Position numbers and translations under genes: made by a program
DNA from: Pseudomonadota bacterium
GTDB taxonomy: Bacteria > Pseudomonadota > Gammaproteobacteria > Steroidobacterales > Steroidobacteraceae
Assembly (NCBI GenBank): GCA_021817875.1
Contig: JAKAFQ010000304.1
Coordinates: forward strand, 1 to 5,592
DNA: 5,592 bases
Reading direction: 5' to 3'
The notes under the pieces: model-generated
Told to the model about the DNA's origin: nothing
The model's input: only the letters and a program-made list of their open reading frames with translations
Databases searched by the model: none
Shown here: one piece after another, positions 5,584-5,592 of the stretch
How positions within the stretch are numbered: the first letter of the stretch is position 1
How the letters are laid out: each line of letters begins with the position of its first letter

Positions 5584-5592
5584 TTAACATGT
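5583..5592. promoter_or_regulatory. Half of a probable inverted-repeat operator (HpaR candidate), cut by the window edge
   Basis: The last ten bases are ATTAACATGT. ACATGT is self-complementary, and if the next four bases outside are TAAT the whole would be a 14-bp perfect palindrome (ATTAA-CATG-TTAAT). AT-rich palindromes of this size next to the -10 element are typical MarR-family operators, and an HpaR gene is in the cluster. The dyad centre (5589/5590) lies just upstream of the proposed -10, where a repressor would block RNA polymerase. Only half can be seen. Confidence 0.3.

Noticed and set aside
1..5592. Signs of mobile elements, tRNA/rRNA genes, CRISPR or phage genes
   Set aside because: No transposase, integrase, regularly spaced repeats or RNA-gene signatures; nearly all bases lie in seven catabolic or regulatory genes.

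Overview
The window is a tightly packed aromatic ring-cleavage (meta-pathway) gene cluster from a high-GC bacterium. Strong G/C bias at third codon positions, the hpa-type gene content and the style of the proteins point to a proteobacterium, most likely beta- or gammaproteobacterial. I cannot name the genus. There are seven protein genes, no RNA genes, no mobile elements and no CRISPR, and almost every base is coding.

Layout of the + strand operon: (1) the 3' three quarters of hpaE, 5-carboxymethyl-2-hydroxymuconate-semialdehyde dehydrogenase, running in from the left edge; (2) a DapA/N-acetylneuraminate-lyase family aldolase, GTG start at 1129; (3) a single-domain fumarylacetoacetate-hydrolase (FAH) family protein, GTG start at 2037, overlapping the previous stop by 4 bp; (4) an HpaR-type MarR regulator from 2884, overlapping the FAH gene by 11 bp; (5) a 101-residue LigA-like small subunit from 3405, overlapping hpaR by 4 bp; (6) a LigB-like class III extradiol dioxygenase catalytic subunit, 3742-4563. 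Gaps or overlaps of -11 to +31 bp indicate one transcription unit with translational coupling.

Convergent to this operon, 38 bp away on the - strand (5498-4602), lies hpaD, the iron-type 3,4-dihydroxyphenylacetate (homoprotocatechuate) 2,3-dioxygenase. Its GTG start is fixed by a good ribosome binding site and by the family N-terminus. The right edge (5499-5592) is the hpaD leader and the beginning of a promoter region, ending in an abrupt AT-rich stretch with a -10-like hexamer and what looks like half of an inverted-repeat operator.

How the genes work together: HpaD would open the ring of homoprotocatechuate to 5-carboxymethyl-2-hydroxymuconate semialdehyde, and HpaE would oxidise it to the diacid. 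The FAH-family enzyme would isomerise, decarboxylate or hydrolyse a later intermediate, and the DapA-family lyase would probably release pyruvate in the final cleavage. HpaR would repress until the aromatic inducer arrives. The hpa isomerase (hpaF), hydratase (hpaH), HpcH-type aldolase (hpaI) and monooxygenase (hpaBC) are not in the window. The most unusual element is a second, different class III dioxygenase (LigA-like plus LigB-like) in the same operon as hpaE and hpaR, which suggests a second catechol substrate feeding the same lower pathway, or a variant pathway.
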